DNA of 44,507 nt from Sphingobium ummariense RL-3 (lineage in GTDB: Bacteria > Pseudomonadota > Alphaproteobacteria > Sphingomonadales > Sphingomonadaceae), in NCBI RefSeq assembly GCF_000447205.1, contig NZ_AUWY01000113.1:1-44507 (forward strand), written 5' to 3'. The notes under the pieces were generated by a model. That model ran no database searches. It was not told the DNA's origin and saw nothing but the letters and a program-made list of their open reading frames with translations. The position numbers and the translations under genes were made by a program. Below are positions 33,560-41,023 of this stretch, one piece after another. Every line of letters begins with the position of its first letter. Positions within the stretch are counted from its first letter, which is position 1.

Positions 33560-34603
33560 CTATCGTCCTGGCCCTTCCCGCGAACGATCGCGGTTCCTAG
33601 ATCGTTCGCTCTGCCGCTTCCGCTCCATCGCGGCTACCGATCGCTCATGAATTGTAGGCGTTCGCCCTGCCCCCACAAATTGCCGCACCTGGTCGGCAAG
33701 CTGGCGGTCAGCTGGATCGCTGCTTGTCTCAAGCCGCTTGGCGGCAGCTAGATAGCGGTGTTGCGTCTCATTCCATGCCTGCCGCCCGCGCACCACGAAA
33801 TCCGGAGCGGTTGACCGCCCCGCCAGCTGGTCTCGCGCGGCCGCAGTGATCTTCTGATTGGCAAACGGCGCAGGTGCGGTGCCGGCCATGTAGCGCTGCC
33901 TCATCCGATTCAGGGCCATGCTCTGACCGGCTCGGCCGACACCACGCGCTGCGCGAGGCGTTGCCTCGGCAGTAACCCCCCTCGCCCGCAATTCCTCTGC
34001 AAAGCGCTCCCGGTAATGATGCAGCGTTTGAGGTCGCGGGTTGAAGCGTTGCCCTGTGTCGCCGCGCGCGGCAACCGTCACATGCACGTGGGGCCGCGGT
34101 GTGTCCGTATGCAGCGCCAGGACGTAATCCCACTCATGCCCGATCTCGCTGCGCGCGACCTCGCGCACCGCTGAAAGAACCTTGTCGGGGTCTGTCCCTG
34201 CCGGCATCGAAAAAACCATGCTCACGGCGGCTACGGTAGAATTGTCACGCCAATAGACAGGATCGCCCCAATCGCGCGCCAGCTCCGCCCGAGCTTCCTT
34301 GTCAGTCAGTATGTCGCCATCACGCGTTTCAAGCGGCACATCGCCTTTCCGGCCGATATAGTCGAAATGCGCAGCCGCGTGGTTCTTGCCCTTCGGCCTG
34401 CCCGTAACCTTGACCATGACCTCCGGGGCACGGCTGACAACGCGAGCAAGCCGCGCCCGCGTGCTCCCGCCCTGGCCTGCCCGCCTCGAACTCAGCGAGC
34501 GCAGCAACATATCGGCCCCGCGCCTGTTCGGGTCGCTGGTCAGCTTTGGTTTGAACAGCGCGGCAAGCTGTCCCGCCTCAAAGCTGCTATCAAAGTCGCT
34601 CAC
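33560..34603 (-). CDS. Plasmid relaxase, VirD2/MobP-like
   Basis: A roughly 347-residue protein that should nick the transfer origin. RPKGKNHAAAHFDYIGRKGDVPL contains a candidate catalytic Tyr, and HTDTPRPHVHVTV is the metal-binding histidine motif (motif III) of HUH relaxases. The GTG at 34603 (VSDFDSSFEAG) has GGGAGGTTT upstream; a longer in-frame extension reads into mobC. It overlaps the mobC gene by 14 bases. There is no helicase or primase tail, so this is the minimal relaxase kind. The MobP class is inferred from motifs and the nearby nic-like sequence. Confidence 0.85.
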   Translation of the reverse strand: MSDFDSSFEAGQLAALFKPKLTSDPNRRGADMLLRSLSSRRAGQGGSTRARLARVVSRAPEVMVKVTGRPKGKNHAAAHFDYIGRKGDVPLETRDGDILTDKEARAELARDWGDPVYWRDNSTVAAVSMVFSMPAGTDPDKVLSAVREVARSEIGHEWDYVLALHTDTPRPHVHVTVAARGDTGQRFNPRPQTLHHYRERFAEELRARGVTAEATPRAARGVGRAGQSMALNRMRQRYMAGTAPAPFANQKITAAARDQLAGRSTAPDFVVRGRQAWNETQHRYLAAAKRLETSSDPADRQLADQVRQFVGAGRTPTIHERSVAAMERKRQSERSRNRDRSREGPGR

Positions 34604-35141
34604 TGGAAACCTCCCAATAGGACAGGTCAGCTTTCGTAGCGGCGCCGATACCTTCGACGGCCGCGCCGATCGCCGCGCGCAGGTCGTTGACCTTTTGCAG
34701 CTCGCCGGCGATCTCCGCTGCATTGTCCGCCAGCGCCATCTTGTTAGCGGCTCGGGCGATCTGATTCACGTTGCGCCCAATGCGCTGCAACGCCTGACGG
34801 CAATTCAACAGCTCTTCGCGCAATTCGCGATCGACAGGCGCGGCAATGCCGATGTGTCGCCGCACAAGAGCCATGGCCCAGGTCGCCGGGGTCATGCGGC
34901 GCTCTTTTGCGCGATGGCGGATCACGGCCAGTTCGGTTTCGGTCGGCCGAAGATAAAGGCGATGCTCGCCAGCGGCCTCGCGGTCAACAAGAGGTGCGGC
35001 CTCGCTGGCCGCCCCGGACTGCCGGAGCACGGCGTCAACCAGTTGACGCATGAAGGGGCCGCGCCCTCCCCTCGTCTGCGCAAGCGCGTCAATCTTTGCG
35101 AGCTTGGTTGCCTCGATCTTGAAGCCCAGCGTCTTTTCCAT
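34590..35141 (-). CDS. mobC: MobC-like relaxosome protein
   Basis: A protein of about 183 residues (start MEKTLGFKIEATKLAKIDAL, ATG at 35141). The N-terminal half resembles a ribbon-helix-helix DNA-binding domain. The C-terminal part has LNCRQALQRIGRNVNQIARAANK, the pattern of bacterial mobilisation protein MobC. It would bind oriT and help strand opening. It overlaps the relaxase gene by 14 bases. The candidate oriT lies just upstream, beginning with an inverted repeat adjoining the start codon. Confidence 0.85.
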   Translation of the reverse strand: MEKTLGFKIEATKLAKIDALAQTRGGRGPFMRQLVDAVLRQSGAASEAAPLVDREAAGEHRLYLRPTETELAVIRHRAKERRMTPATWAMALVRRHIGIAAPVDRELREELLNCRQALQRIGRNVNQIARAANKMALADNAAEIAGELQKVNDLRAAIGAAVEGIGAATKADLSYWEVSSERL

Positions 35142-35251
35142 GTGGGGTAGGTATCTCCCAACCGTGAAGCGCGATCCGATAGGATTGAGCGTATCGGTTA
35201 ACATTAGCCGCCGCAAGGCTTATCCTGCCATACAGTAGATACCTACCCCAC
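35142..35251. other. Candidate origin of transfer (oriT)
   Basis: The repeats GTGGGGTAGGTATCT (35142-35156) and AGATACCTACCCCAC (35237-35251) are perfect inverted copies of each other. Between them at 35221-35229 is TATCCTGCC, identical to the core nic sequence of IncP-type origins (YATCCTG, cut before Y), which would put nic at 35227/35228. The place, directly before mobC and the relaxase, is normal for oriT. The cut itself is not shown. Confidence 0.7.
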
Positions 35252-35260
35252 AAACAAAAA

Positions 35261-35280
35261 GCGGTGGCAACTGCCACCGC
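35261..35280. repeat. Near-palindrome GCGGTGGCA-AC-TGCCACCGC
   Basis: Nine-base arms around a two-base centre, 51 bases after the parB stop. The same GTGGCA/TGCCAC core recurs twice at 38392-38543. It could be a partition site, or a hairpin that ends the parAB transcript; the following sequence has no T run. Confidence 0.65.
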
Positions 35281-35331
35281 TCTAAATTCCACGTCGCCTC
35301 GATGCTGAGAGAACGTGGACGGTAAAAGCTA

Positions 35332-36357
35332 TCAGAAGTCGAAGGTTTGGGGCGCGGCCTCGCCGTCGAACCGAACCGTGACCTGGCCACTTAGAACAAT
35401 CCCGCGACGGCCCTGAATGATGATAGCCGGTGCGTCGGTAGCCTCTTTCGGCTGACGGGGGGCGCGCGGCTTGTGATCGGAAGGATCGGCAAGCACGGCC
35501 CCCTCCCCTTCCCGCTCGTCGTCGTGAGCGTCCAGTTCAGGCCGCTCCCGACGATCGTCCGTCGCACTGGTAGCAGCTGCCACCAAGGCGCGCGATTCTT
35601 GGGGCGACGCTGGATCGTCGATCGCTTTAGCGGCACCGGCCTGCGCGGTCTCTTCCTCGGGGCTGCCTTGGAGCGTAGCAAGAAACTGCTCACAGGCGGC
35701 GGCTGTCGGATTTTCGTTTGCTGCCACGAAATTGCGCGTGGCCTGCTCGTCCAGCTCGATCGCGTGTTTGATCGCGACGGCGGCACGCGGAGAACAATTC
35801 TTCAACGCGGCAAGAATGTCCTCGGGCAAGGTGCGCAGCGAGTAGAGCCGCTTCACTTCCGAATGCGGCTTGGCGATGCGCGCGGCTAGATCCTTTGTCG
35901 AGAGCGTGTCACTGACGCGGCTCGCGATGAAACTGACGCGCTCAGCCAGACTTAGGGCTTGGCGTTGCTCGTTCTCAAGAAACTGGTCGAGGCCAATATC
36001 GCGCTCGGCGTCCGCCTGATCCAGAACGGTGTCGATCTGGTCGAAACCAAGCTGGCGGCACGCGCGATAGCGCCGCTCTCCGTAGCGGATGATGTAGCGA
36101 CCGTTCGATGTTGGCGCGACAACGATGGGTTGCAGCAAGCCGCGGTCCTTGATGGTTGCGGCCAGTGCATCAATCTCGGCCTGGTCGAACTCCCGGCGAA
36201 CCTGCGTGGGGTCTGGATCAATGTCATCGAGCGGAAGGCGCTGAAACCGTCCAGCTGCCTTGAACTCGGTATTCGCGGGGACGGCCGAAAAGTCCATCGC
36301 GTCCATATCGAAGTCGGCAAAGCTCTTCTTCGCCGGTTTGACAGCTGCCTTGCTCAT
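35332..36357 (-). CDS. parB: ParB-family partition protein
   Basis: A 341-residue DNA-binding CTPase of the ParB/KorB kind. The N-terminal ParB domain has FQRLPLDDIDPDPTQVRREFD, ATIKDRGLLQPIVV and GERRYRACRQLG; a central helix-turn-helix includes STKDLAARIAKPHSEVKRLYSL. A low-complexity acidic middle then a short C-terminal part follow. It should bind parS-like sites and act with ParA in plasmid segregation. Its ATG overlaps the parA stop by four bases (36354-36357). Confidence 0.93.
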   Translation of the reverse strand: MSKAAVKPAKKSFADFDMDAMDFSAVPANTEFKAAGRFQRLPLDDIDPDPTQVRREFDQAEIDALAATIKDRGLLQPIVVAPTSNGRYIIRYGERRYRACRQLGFDQIDTVLDQADAERDIGLDQFLENEQRQALSLAERVSFIASRVSDTLSTKDLAARIAKPHSEVKRLYSLRTLPEDILAALKNCSPRAAVAIKHAIELDEQATRNFVAANENPTAAACEQFLATLQGSPEEETAQAGAAKAIDDPASPQESRALVAAATSATDDRRERPELDAHDDEREGEGAVLADPSDHKPRAPRQPKEATDAPAIIIQGRRGIVLSGQVTVRFDGEAAPQTFDF

Positions 36358-37112
36358 GCGGCTTCCCTCTCAGCTTGATCGACAATGTAGGAGACGACTT
36401 CGCGCACGATCGGCGCGCTACGCCGCGTGTCCTTTGCCAAGCGCCAAACGGGAATTTCGAGTAAAGCCGCCTCGCGCATGTGCTCGCGGTGCGGAATGGT
36501 GTGCGGCACCACATTGGCAGGAAGCGCCTGCCCAATGCGGTCCATCAGCATTTTTGAAACTTCGCTCGTTGTCTGAACGCGGTTGAACACGATCCCGAAC
36601 CGGGTCGCGTTACCCTCCCCGCGCACCTTGTTTGCAAGGCTGATGCTTTGCGAGATTTCGTTGAGCGACTGACGCGCGGTTTTGTCGGGGTCCAGTGGGA
36701 CCGCGACATAATCGGACGCAATCAGCGCCATGAGGTTCCGGCCATCCCACGCGGGCGCAGTGTCGATCACGCAGTAGTCGTAGTGCTTGGCAAGGCCGGC
36801 ACGAATGGCGCGGACATAAGCGCCGATGTGCTGGCCTTGCTGCGGGCTGTCAGTCGTCAACTCGACGATCTGCCGTGTGTTCTTGAAACAGGCCAGCGCC
36901 GGAGGTTCTTCGTTCGGGTCGAAGTCAAGAATCGACTGAACCGGGCCGATCTGCTCGAACTCGGCTTTCAGCATCCCGGCACTGTGGCATTGCTTGTCCA
37001 GGTCCAGGACCACGACACGCTTGCCCTGCTCGGCCAGATGCCACGCAATATGACAGGTAAGCGTGGTCTTGCCGATGCCGCCGCGCTCATTGGTCACTAC
37101 GATTGTTCGCAT
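36354..37112 (-). CDS. parA: ParA-family partition ATPase
   Basis: A 252-residue Walker ATPase. The deviant Walker A is NERGGIGKTT, with Arg instead of the first Lys of KGGxGKT, then VVVLDLDKQCHSAG and YCVIDTAPAWDGR. It ends VVSYIVDQAEREAA. The ATG at 37112 (MRTIVV) was chosen; an upstream ATG at 37139 has no ribosome site of note. It drives segregation together with ParB. It follows a small membrane protein gene by 30 bases, and the same-strand order XRE, membrane protein, parA, parB suggests an operon. Confidence 0.93.
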   Translation of the reverse strand: MRTIVVTNERGGIGKTTLTCHIAWHLAEQGKRVVVLDLDKQCHSAGMLKAEFEQIGPVQSILDFDPNEEPPALACFKNTRQIVELTTDSPQQGQHIGAYVRAIRAGLAKHYDYCVIDTAPAWDGRNLMALIASDYVAVPLDPDKTARQSLNEISQSISLANKVRGEGNATRFGIVFNRVQTTSEVSKMLMDRIGQALPANVVPHTIPHREHMREAALLEIPVWRLAKDTRRSAPIVREVVSYIVDQAEREAA

Positions 37113-37142
37113 TGAGAATCCCTTCAATGGCTGCGCCACGGG

Positions 37143-37490
37143 CTACTTGTGCCAGCGGTTATGAGCGGCGCTGTTTCCCGATCCGAAGCGATACTGCGAC
37201 TGCATATACCATGGGTTCGGATCGTCGTTCAGGTTGAGGCCCTTGCCCTTGCGGCGCGGGCCGGTCTGTTCGGTTGGTGGGTCTTTGCCGAAGAAAACGA
37301 TCAGCACGAAGACGGCGACGGCTCCCACTCCTAGCCAGCCAAAAGCGAAATAGGCCGCGAGTCCGACTGCAAGGACGACGATCAGCGCGGTTGCCGCGAT
37401 CGCAAGCCACAGGGCAAGCGATGCCCAAAGCATGACAGTCCGTAGCACGCTGGCTGCGCGCCGAAGTTTGCTGGCAATCTCACGGCGCAT
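37143..37490 (-). CDS. Small membrane protein in partition operon
   Basis: A 115-residue protein with two clear membrane helices (VMLWASLALWLAIAATALIVVLAV and LAAYFAFGWLGVGAVAVFVLIVF), followed by a polar tail rich in basic and Asn residues. It starts nine bases after the XRE gene and ends 30 bases before parA. Similar proteins sit between regulators and parA on plasmids of this group. Function unknown. Confidence 0.7.
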   Translation of the reverse strand: MRREIASKLRRAASVLRTVMLWASLALWLAIAATALIVVLAVGLAAYFAFGWLGVGAVAVFVLIVFFGKDPPTEQTGPRRKGKGLNLNDDPNPWYMQSQYRFGSGNSAAHNRWHK

Positions 37491-37499
37491 AGCGGCCTC

Positions 37500-37751
37500 C
37501 TAAGCTGTTCGGCTCTCGCCTCGCTCGGAGCCGATCAGCTTAGGGAAAGGCTGCTCCCTGAAGATGTTCGGCACCTCGGTTCGCAGGGCACGCGACATAC
37601 GTAGCGCCGTCAGCAAAGTGGCGTCCTGTCTGCCGTTCTCGATGGCCGCGACTGTTTCAGGGGAGACTTGAATCCTCGCTGCCAGCTCGGATTGCGTAAG
37701 TCCGGAAGCGACGCGCAAGCTCGCTACACGATTGAACAGTTTGGCTGCCAC
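37500..37751 (-). CDS. XRE-family regulator
   Basis: An 83-residue helix-turn-helix protein (LRVASGLTQSELAARIQVSPETVAAIENGRQDATLLTALRMSRAL). The GTG at 37751 has TGAGG upstream. It heads the partition operon and most likely represses it. A 6-base-arm inverted repeat (ACCCTA / TAGGGT) lies 20 bases upstream. Confidence 0.87.
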   Translation of the reverse strand: MAAKLFNRVASLRVASGLTQSELAARIQVSPETVAAIENGRQDATLLTALRMSRALRTEVPNIFREQPFPKLIGSERGESRTA

Positions 37752-37770
37752 ACATGCCTCACGTAGTTAA

Positions 37771-37789
37771 ACCCTATTCTTGTTAGGGT
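37771..37789. promoter_or_regulatory. Inverted repeat ACCCTA-N7-TAGGGT before the XRE gene
   Basis: The arms are six bases each with seven between, 20 bases upstream of the GTG. A minus-strand TTCACA element at 37792-37797 could be a -35. It is a candidate operator for XRE autoregulation. Confidence 0.4.
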
Positions 37790-37815
37790 CTGTGAAAAGC
37801 ATTGTCCACAAAAAA

Positions 37816-37835
37816 GGGCGGCCACCAGGCCGCCC
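37816..37835. terminator. Strong terminator between ssb and the partition operon
   Basis: GGGCGGCC and GGCCGCCC form a perfect eight-base stem with an ACCA loop. On the minus strand it is followed by six T (the A run at 37810-37815), as for a Rho-independent terminator after ssb. On the plus strand it is followed by GTTTT. Confidence 0.85.
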
Positions 37836-37859
37836 GTTTTAGGTGAAAGGGGGGGGGGC

Positions 37860-38174
37860 TTAGTCAGCCCCGCCCCGAACCAAGATACCCAGCCCCTCAG
37901 CGATCAGGTCCACCGAGTAGCGGGTTTCGCCATTGCTCTCGTAGCTGTTCTGGCGGACCCGTCCGGTGATGTGAACCAGGTCGCCCTTGCCCAAGTCAGC
38001 GGCGCGCTCTGCCAGCTGGCGGAAGAACGTCACGCGGTTCCAGTGCGTATCGGTCTTCCATTCATCGCCATCCTTGCGGTTGTAGTTCGCGGCGACGGAA
38101 ACATGGGTGACTTTATCGGTCGTATCGACACTGCCAACGCGGCCGATGATCCGAAATTCAGCGATGTTCTGCAT
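37860..38174 (-). CDS. ssb: Single-stranded DNA-binding protein, short plasmid type
   Basis: A 104-residue OB-fold protein: MQNIAEFRIIGRVGSVDTTD, VSVAANYNRKDGDEWKTDTHWNRVTFF and GDLVHITGRVRQNSYE. The ATG at 38174 has GGAGACTACC-like sequence before it. It is shorter than chromosomal SSB and lacks the acidic C-terminal tip that recruits partner proteins. It would protect single-stranded DNA during transfer or replication. An odd 10-G tract lies just after the stop (37849-37858). Confidence 0.9.
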   Translation of the reverse strand: MQNIAEFRIIGRVGSVDTTDKVTHVSVAANYNRKDGDEWKTDTHWNRVTFFRQLAERAADLGKGDLVHITGRVRQNSYESNGETRYSVDLIAEGLGILVRGGAD

Positions 38175-38391
38175 GGTAGTCTCCTTTGGATAAGCGTTGC
38201 TGACGGATTTTTTGCGGCGGAGCTGAGCTACGCGGGCAAGCTGAAAATGGGAGGGTCCGCTTGCGGAAACCCAAGGCCGAAGGCCGGTTTTCTGCTTGCC
38301 CGCATTAGTGGCGATGTGGAGTTCGTATCCGTCAGACAGCAACGCCCAAAGGAAACGGCCCGAGTAGATGCAGCAATTTGGACTGGCGGCG

Positions 38392-38405
38392 GTGGCAGCT
38401 GCCAC
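38392..38405. repeat. Palindrome GTGGCAGCTGCCAC
   Basis: Perfect 14-base palindrome in the intergenic stretch upstream of ssb; the same core occurs at 38524-38543 and, with a changed centre, at 35261-35280. Confidence 0.85.
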
Positions 38406-38523
38406 TGGCCATTGGCACCCATAGGTCGCTGCGCTCGATCGGCACGGCGGGGATTGGAAAACCCTGTCGCGGCTCCGCCGCTCTTTCCGTAGCTGGCAGT
38501 CCGTTGACGCGAGCAGGGGACTG

Positions 38524-38543
38524 CCGGTGGCAGCTGCCACCGG
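38524..38543. repeat. Palindrome CCGGTGGCAGCTGCCACCGG
   Basis: Perfect 20-base palindrome, 119 bases after the previous copy and just before the resolvase gene end. Together the two make this noncoding stretch (38175-38567) a candidate cis-acting plasmid region such as a partition site. No open frame on either strand here looks real. Confidence 0.85.
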
Positions 38544-38567
38544 CTTGAAGCCGAACAGAAAGGGCAA

Positions 38568-39266
38568 TCAGCGGTTCCGCTCACGATGATTTCGCTGAGG
38601 GCTGGGTTCTTGCACCTGGGCGGCACGATGGGCCGCCCACACCCGCTTGACGGTGCTGCGGTCGCAATCGGCCAGCTCTGCCGTTTTGGCAATGCTCTTG
38701 CCCGCTTCGCGCAATGCCACAATGCGGGCGTGCGTTGCCCGATCGCCTTTGCGCCCTCCGCTGCGCCCTGCGGCCTTTGCCAAGGCGATACCTTGGCGCT
38801 GTCGCTCGCGGCGATCGGTGTAATCGTCGTGAGCCATCTGCAGGGCGATCTTCAAGAGCATCGCCTGAACAGATTCGAGCACGATGCGGGCGATGCCCTC
38901 GGCGTCGGCCGCGAGGTCGGACAGGTCCACGACGCCGGGAATGGCAAGTCGCGCGCCTCGCGCACGAATTGTCTCAACCAGCTGCTCGGCCTCGGCCAAG
39001 GGAAGACGACTAATCCGGTCAATCTTCTCGGCAATCACCACTTCACCGGGTTGAAGATCGGCAATCATACGCAGCAACTCGGGGCGGTCGGCACGGGCAC
39101 CCGATGCCTTCTCCCGATAGACTGCCGCGACATAATAGCCCGCTGCCTTCGCCTCGGCTACGATGGCATCCTGTCGGCGTAAGTCCTGTGCATCGGTGCT
39201 GACGCGCAAATAAACGCGGCCGATCTGCGGCGCGAAGGCGGGGGACGGCTCAATATCAGTGGCCAT
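38568..39266 (-). CDS. Small serine recombinase of plasmid resolvase type
   Basis: A 232-residue recombinase. GRVYLRVSTDAQDLRRQDA contains the catalytic Ser; YREKASGARADRPELLRMIADL and VVIAEKIDRISRLPLAE follow, with an E helix and a C-terminal HTH (ATHARIVALREAGKSIAKTAELADCDRSTVKRVWAAH). Such enzymes resolve plasmid multimers. It overlaps the sigma-like gene by 11 bases. The recombination site is not seen with certainty, but the palindromes directly downstream are candidates. Confidence 0.9.
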   Translation of the reverse strand: MATDIEPSPAFAPQIGRVYLRVSTDAQDLRRQDAIVAEAKAAGYYVAAVYREKASGARADRPELLRMIADLQPGEVVIAEKIDRISRLPLAEAEQLVETIRARGARLAIPGVVDLSDLAADAEGIARIVLESVQAMLLKIALQMAHDDYTDRRERQRQGIALAKAAGRSGGRKGDRATHARIVALREAGKSIAKTAELADCDRSTVKRVWAAHRAAQVQEPSPQRNHRERNR

Positions 39267-39969
39267 CGTTTGTTGAAGCTTCCTTGCCTAGCTGGGGACC
39301 ATCCGGGGGCGAGGCCAGCATGTTGGATATGCTGGCTTCTGCGCTCGCGATCGCATCGCGGATTTCATCGGCCTGTTCGCGCAGCGCCGCCAATTGGCGG
39401 TCGCGCGGCAAAATTGCCCTCAGCCAATTAGCGCGCTGCTCGATTTGAGCGATCTGTTCGGCAAAAAACTGAGCGTCGGATCTCATCCGATCAAGCTCAG
39501 CCTGCGCCACGCGTAGTTTGCGGTTCCAAGCGGAATCGCGCGCCTTCGCTCGCCTGACCTCGTCCCGGTCTTGCTTGGCTTTGCGCTTCCGCTCCTGATC
39601 TAGCGCCTTTTGCAAGGCATCGCGTTTCCTGATCCGCTCGGCCTCAGCCGCTTCATCACGCCTGCGCGCGATCAAAGCATCCAGCGCCGAACGATCGTGA
39701 ATGTCTATGTTGTTGCAGACCCATCTGATCCTTCGGAATGCCTTGTCCTCGATTTGGCCGATGCGGCTTGGCGACACACCGACGATCTTTGCAGTCGCGG
39801 CAAGAGTGAGCGCGGGAGAGGGGCCAAGCCCGATCCGCAAGCGGACAACCTGTTGCTCATGCGGTTCCAGCATCGCGATCAACCGCTCGACGGTTCGATG
39901 GTCGGTGATCGGCCTCTCTACATCGCGCTTTGCAAGCCGAGCTGCGAACAGCTCCATGGCCGATTTCAT
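39256..39969 (-). CDS. Sigma-region-4-like helix-turn-helix protein with coiled coil
   Basis: A protein of about 237 residues. Residues about 25-80 resemble region 4 of sigma-70 factors: LIAMLEPHEQQVVRLRIGL, ATAKIVGVSPSRIGQIEDKAFRRIR. The remainder is a long charged coiled coil (about 100-215, KALDQERKRKAKQDRDEVRRAK and so on). No region 2 is seen, so it is not a normal sigma factor. The ATG at 39969 (MKSAMELF) follows TCAGGACG. It is co-transcribed with the recombinase. It could be a plasmid regulator or replication accessory protein; unknown. Confidence 0.72.
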   Translation of the reverse strand: MKSAMELFAARLAKRDVERPITDHRTVERLIAMLEPHEQQVVRLRIGLGPSPALTLAATAKIVGVSPSRIGQIEDKAFRRIRWVCNNIDIHDRSALDALIARRRDEAAEAERIRKRDALQKALDQERKRKAKQDRDEVRRAKARDSAWNRKLRVAQAELDRMRSDAQFFAEQIAQIEQRANWLRAILPRDRQLAALREQADEIRDAIASAEASISNMLASPPDGPQLGKEASTNDGH

Positions 39970-40029
39970 CGCGTCGTCCTGACCGTCCATGCAGGGTTTG
40001 AACCTCGCTCGTCCAAATATGGCGCACAA

Positions 40030-40353
40030 TCTATACCATCTGCGCTAGGCGCGAAAGCCATGGCGCAAATAGCTTCTAGAGCAACCCTATTGCGCCATGC
40101 TGCCCGTGCCGACATTCTGCGCCTAGCTGTAGGCGATTGCAAAGATACTGGCCTCTGCTCGCAAACAGCGCGGATTTCTGCTCAGATTTGCTGACAGCAG
40201 GTGGGCCATGCTGCTCACGCTATGCGACAATGTGCTCGCCATCATCCGCGCCTGCTCGCAAACGGAGAAGGCCTGTTCTCGCTTTCTGCCAATAGCGAGG
40301 AGTGCCGGTGAGCGGTCTGGCAGCGATCGTTCCCGCCGGGTTTGCCGTAAGCA
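40030..40353. other. Repeat-bearing noncoding region upstream of the sigma-like gene
   Basis: A TATGGCGCACAAT element (40018-40030), CATGGCGCAAATAG (40059-40072) and its reversed near copy CTATTGCGCCATG (40087-40099) are related. The sequence CTGCTCGCAAAC occurs twice, about 100 bases apart. Such short repeats could be operators or iterons. No gene or RNA was recognised. Confidence 0.5.
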
Positions 40354-40923
40354 TCAGCGCTCCCACTTCCTCAGGCTAGCAACGGATTGATCGTATAATG
40401 CCTGGAGCGAGCCGACCTGATTGTCTCGGAAGTGAATCGTCAGCACGAGATTGTCATACGGCAGATTGGCCGTGCAGAGCCCCGGCCGCGAGCCTCCGCC
40501 CATGGCGGAGCAACTCGCCAGCGATGGAGGACGCTTCTGACCTGCTTCGGCTGGCAACTGGTATGTCCAGAAAACACCATCACTTACCTTGCGCAGTGTT
40601 CGGCCGCGCCATGAAAGCGGGCGACTTGCGCAGACAGTCGAGTTGACAAGCGCCTCTGTTCCCGCTGCGCGGGCACACATCCGCTTCTTGCTTGCCACGC
40701 CCACCAAGTTTCGCTCCGGCAAGCTTGCGCTCGGATTTAGGTAGAACGAGAACCCGTCGCTGGGATCGAGCGCTGGTAGAAAGAACGGCTTATCATTGTC
40801 GGATATGTCGTTGGCTCTCGGGATGTCGAAGACTCGTCCCTCCAACCTCCTCTCGGCCGAGGCCGAGCACGCGCTGAGCAAGCTGACGATCGATAAAGAA
40901 GCTGCGGTAAGATGCCTGTTCAT
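40354..40923 (-). CDS. Putative lipoprotein
   Basis: A 189-residue protein with a lipoprotein signal (MNRHLTAASLSIVSLLSACSAS), lipobox LSAC with Cys19. The mature part contains LEGRVFDIPRAN, FFLPALDPSDGFSFYLNPSA and a Gly/Ser-rich segment with four Cys, ending LRKWER. No family was recognised. It lies just outside the transposition module on the right, on the same strand as the plasmid genes. Envelope function is probable. Confidence 0.7.
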   Translation of the reverse strand: MNRHLTAASLSIVSLLSACSASAERRLEGRVFDIPRANDISDNDKPFFLPALDPSDGFSFYLNPSASLPERNLVGVASKKRMCARAAGTEALVNSTVCASRPLSWRGRTLRKVSDGVFWTYQLPAEAGQKRPPSLASCSAMGGGSRPGLCTANLPYDNLVLTIHFRDNQVGSLQALYDQSVASLRKWER

Positions 40924-41023
40924 GCCGGCAGGCTATGAGAGAAGCGCAACGTCCACAATCGGTGGCACAGACGACATGCGTTGCGTCCGCGTGCGGGAGA
41001 TACCAAGGCGAGGACAGCCAGTA

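Noticed and set aside
37849..37858. Run of ten G near the ssb stop, possible phase-variation tract
   Set aside because: It lies outside coding sequence (just past the ssb stop), so it would not switch a reading frame; it may also be a sequencing artefact.
38341..38543. Possible CRISPR-like repeats
   Set aside because: Only two palindromic copies with no regular spacers or cas genes; a cis-acting plasmid site is more likely.
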